Below, piece by piece: positions 5,988-6,224 of a stretch of 6,224 nucleotides of DNA. Made by a program: the position numbers and the translations under genes. Below the pieces are notes generated by a model, which was not told the origin of the DNA, did no database searches, and saw nothing but the letters and a program-made list of their open reading frames with translations. The stretch's first letter is position 1; each line of letters opens with the position of its first letter. Source of the DNA: Actinomycetota bacterium (GTDB lineage: Bacteria > Actinomycetota > Thermoleophilia > Gaiellales > Gaiellaceae); the NCBI GenBank assembly GCA_005885565.1, contig VAXK01000128.1:1-6224 (forward strand). Direction: 5' to 3'.

Positions 5988-6224
5988 CTATACGGCTCCC
6001 GGGGCGAGCGCCTCAAGCGCAGCGGAGAGCACGTCGACCGCGAGCGCGGCGTCTTCCGGGCTCGACTCCTCCTCGGGCGTGTGACTGACGCCGCCGTTCA
6101 GGGAGCGGACGAAGAGCATCGCCGTCGGCACGCCGGCTGCGGCGAGGACGGCGGCGTCGTGGCCGGCGCCGGAGGGAAGCTCGACGACTGGGAGGCCTCG
6201 GTCCTCGAGCGCCTTGCGGAGCGC
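5988..6224 (-). CDS. C-terminal end of an M20-family amidase (allantoate amidohydrolase / N-carbamoyl-amino acid hydrolase type), 5' end beyond the window
   Basis: Only the last 78 residues are present. The frame is open from the right edge and stops at TAG (5990-5988). The visible part reads ALRKALEDRGLPVVELPSG and then AGHDAAVLAAAGVPTAML, FVRSLNGGVSHTPEEES and a closing helix (58-73). The pair SGAGHDA (18-24) and GG(V/I)SH(T/S)PEE (44-52) is typical of the hydantoinase/carbamoylase branch of M20 metallopeptidases, which includes allantoate amidohydrolase (AllC), ureidoglycolate amidohydrolase, N-carbamoyl-L-amino acid hydrolase and beta-ureidopropionase. The His of the SH pair is the expected last metal ligand in this family. 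The tail alone cannot separate these activities. With puuD and a BMP-type transporter next door, a role in allantoate or ureidoglycolate breakdown is the best inference. The 43-nt spacing to the binding protein suggests one transcript. Confidence 0.82.
   Translation of the reverse strand, partial: ALRKALEDRGLPVVELPSGAGHDAAVLAAAGVPTAMLFVRSLNGGVSHTPEEESSPEDAALAVDVLSAALEALAPGAV

Noticed and set aside
5945..6016. N-terminal extension of the binding protein from an ATG at 6016
   Set aside because: It would add 24 residues before a normal signal peptide and overlap the amidase stop at 5988. The ATG at 5944 has a strong GGAGGAG site.

Overview
The window is a compact, high-GC piece of bacterial chromosome of purine-catabolism character. 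One gene is on the + strand: a 5'-truncated membrane urate hydroxylase with a cytochrome c tail (PuuD type). Facing it is a five-gene run on the - strand that reads leftwards from the right edge: the C-terminal end of an M20-family amidase (allantoate amidohydrolase / N-carbamoyl amidase type), a secreted BMP-family substrate-binding protein, a two-domain ABC ATPase, and two inner-membrane permeases of the BPD_transp_2 type. Strong G/C bias at third codon positions, GGAGG-type ribosome binding sites, overlapping genes and a substrate-binding protein without a lipobox would fit a high-GC soil bacterium, perhaps an actinobacterium of the Thermoleophilia type. That placement is a guess from general style, not from a marker gene.

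Layout: 2-1150 (+) puuD, incomplete at its 5' end. 1147-2112 (-) permease 2. 2109-3203 (-) permease 1, whose true start may lie further upstream. 3232-4803 (-) ATPase. 4812-4841 a 13-bp hairpin with a C(UUCG)G loop on the transcribed strand. 4841-5944 (-) substrate-binding protein. 5988-6224 (-) amidase, incomplete at its 5' end. The window is almost entirely coding. The longest gaps are 43 nt (amidase to binding protein), 37 nt (binding protein to ATPase, mostly the hairpin) and 28 nt (ATPase to the ATG of permease 1). The two convergent transcription units meet on a single CTAG that supplies both stop codons.

How the genes could work together (inference): the BMP-type ABC importer brings in a purine nucleoside, a purine base or a ureide. 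PuuD oxidises urate to 5-hydroxyisourate at the membrane and passes electrons to its cytochrome c domain. The amidase acts late in the pathway, releasing ammonia from allantoate or a related carbamoyl compound. The intermediate enzymes (5-hydroxyisourate hydrolase, OHCU decarboxylase, allantoinase, xanthine dehydrogenase) are not in the window and would be expected in the flanks. No RNA genes, insertion sequences, CRISPR arrays or long repeats were seen. No system of an entirely unknown kind was found. The points most worth checking are the transporter's substrate, the intercistronic UUCG hairpin and the unexplained start of permease 1.
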